Below are positions 63,166 through 64,000 of a stretch of 64,000 nucleotides of DNA, one piece after another; the first letter of the stretch is position 1, and the number at the start of each line of letters is the position of its first letter. The stretch lies in contig NC_040022.1 of the NCBI RefSeq assembly GCF_000972845.2, positions 15,715,865 to 15,779,864 on the forward strand, in the 5' to 3' direction. The position numbers and the translations under genes were made by a program. Under the pieces are notes generated by a model, which saw nothing but the letters and a program-made list of their open reading frames with translations, made no database searches and had not been told where the DNA came from. This DNA comes from Larimichthys crocea. Taxonomy: Eukaryota; Chordata; Actinopteri; Sciaenidae.

Positions 63166-64000
63166 GGGGAAGATAAAAATCCTTTACAGCTTAACAGTGT
63201 TTGTCAAACCTTCTGCACTGTGAACACCTCGGAAAATATCAGACCACCATCATGACAGACGTTAAAATACAGTCGACCCTCTTCAGGAGGAGGCATGTTT
63301 ATTCCTACTAAGATTACTTATTGTTGACTGAATCGTGAACAGAGCCGGTTCAGGAACTAGAGCTAACGTGGGGGTAAAAGTGGTACTCCTGATCTGCATA
63401 ATATTTCTCCATTTAGAGTCATGATCGCAGTGAACTGTTCATTTTTACCTCTGCTCACTAACTCGCTGTCACATTTTAGCTCGGAACTAACCATGAATGT
63501 ATTTGTGCTTCATGTGCATGAACGTGACAACGGATCAGTCCGATATTGATTAAGACACTTTCAGGGTGATGCAATAGAAACCACAATAAAGGCAACAGTA
63601 GGTAAGTCCACTTCCCACAAAAATGGGATGCTATGTAAAACAAAAAACAGCCGTTTTAATATGCTGTGTATTCAATAGAAAAAGAAGAGAAAAAACACAC
63701 CTCTGTGGAACAATCCACAAGTAAACAGGTTCATTGGATCTGAAAGGAGGATCACGGGAAGAACAACATATTTTTGCCTCAAGTCTAGGTTGATAAGTCT
63801 GTATCAGCTTTGTACATCTGAACATGGCAACTGCTCAACCTGTTATAGTATGTGTATGTGAGTTTATATATAGCGTATGTAAGTATAACATTAACTTACT
63901 CCAGGACATTAACAAAGCAGTTTCTCTGTAATTGCTGTGCAGCTTTGGTTTTATGTTTGGAGTCGATGTCTCACTAATGAATAAATCTTCTCCCCAGAGG

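Noticed and set aside
63113..63180. tRNA gene
   Set aside because: An A-box-like head is present, but there is no B box, no acceptor-stem pairing and no anticodon arm. It fits a SINE fragment better.

Overview
This is a nuclear DNA window from a ray-finned fish, probably a percomorph teleost. The evidence is intron-rich vertebrate genes with GT-AG splice sites, (CA)n/(TG)n/(AT)n microsatellites, and interspersed repeats typical of teleosts: an L2-type LINE tail, a tRNA-derived SINE, a hAT element and several unnamed fish repeats. No prokaryotic, viral or CRISPR signal was seen.

Layout, left to right. (1) 2.0-12.2 kb, + strand: a p66-type NuRD subunit (GATAD2A-like), ten coding exons joining in frame to 737 aa, with an L2 LINE fragment in one intron. 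(2) 13.9-17.6 kb, + strand: NDUFA13/GRIM-19, five exons, 144 aa. (3) 18.2-23.2 kb, - strand: CIRBP, RRM plus RGG/glycine-rich tail, 189 aa, with a very long putative 3'UTR. (4) 26.3-30.9 kb, - strand: midnolin (MIDN), seven coding exons, 499 aa. (5) 31-37 kb: no gene recognised. (6) 37.2-51 kb, + strand: CBARP, with two probable non-coding 5' exons and nine coding exons joining to 995 aa. (7) 52.2-64 kb, - strand: STK11/LKB1 exons 2-9; exon 1 must lie beyond the right edge. CBARP and STK11 are convergent, as are NDUFA13 and CIRBP.

The block MIDN-CIRBP-CBARP-STK11 corresponds to human 19p13.3, and GATAD2A-NDUFA13 to human 19p13.11 (from memory), so two regions separate in human are adjacent here. 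The genes are not an operon and share no single pathway. Their roles are chromatin repression, respiratory complex I, stress RNA binding, proteasomal turnover of nuclear proteins, calcium-channel regulation and the AMPK-activating kinase.

The most notable observations are: a U12-type AT-AC intron in STK11 with textbook 5' splice and branch sites; a 682-bp hAT-like element with a perfect 8-bp target-site duplication in an STK11 intron; a midnolin C-terminus that stops early while a WKPE-containing tail sits in another frame just downstream; a 38-codon upstream ORF encoding a hydrophobic peptide in the CBARP leader; and a long foldback element in a CBARP intron. I found no convincing undescribed gene system; most non-genic sequence is intron, UTR or repeat.
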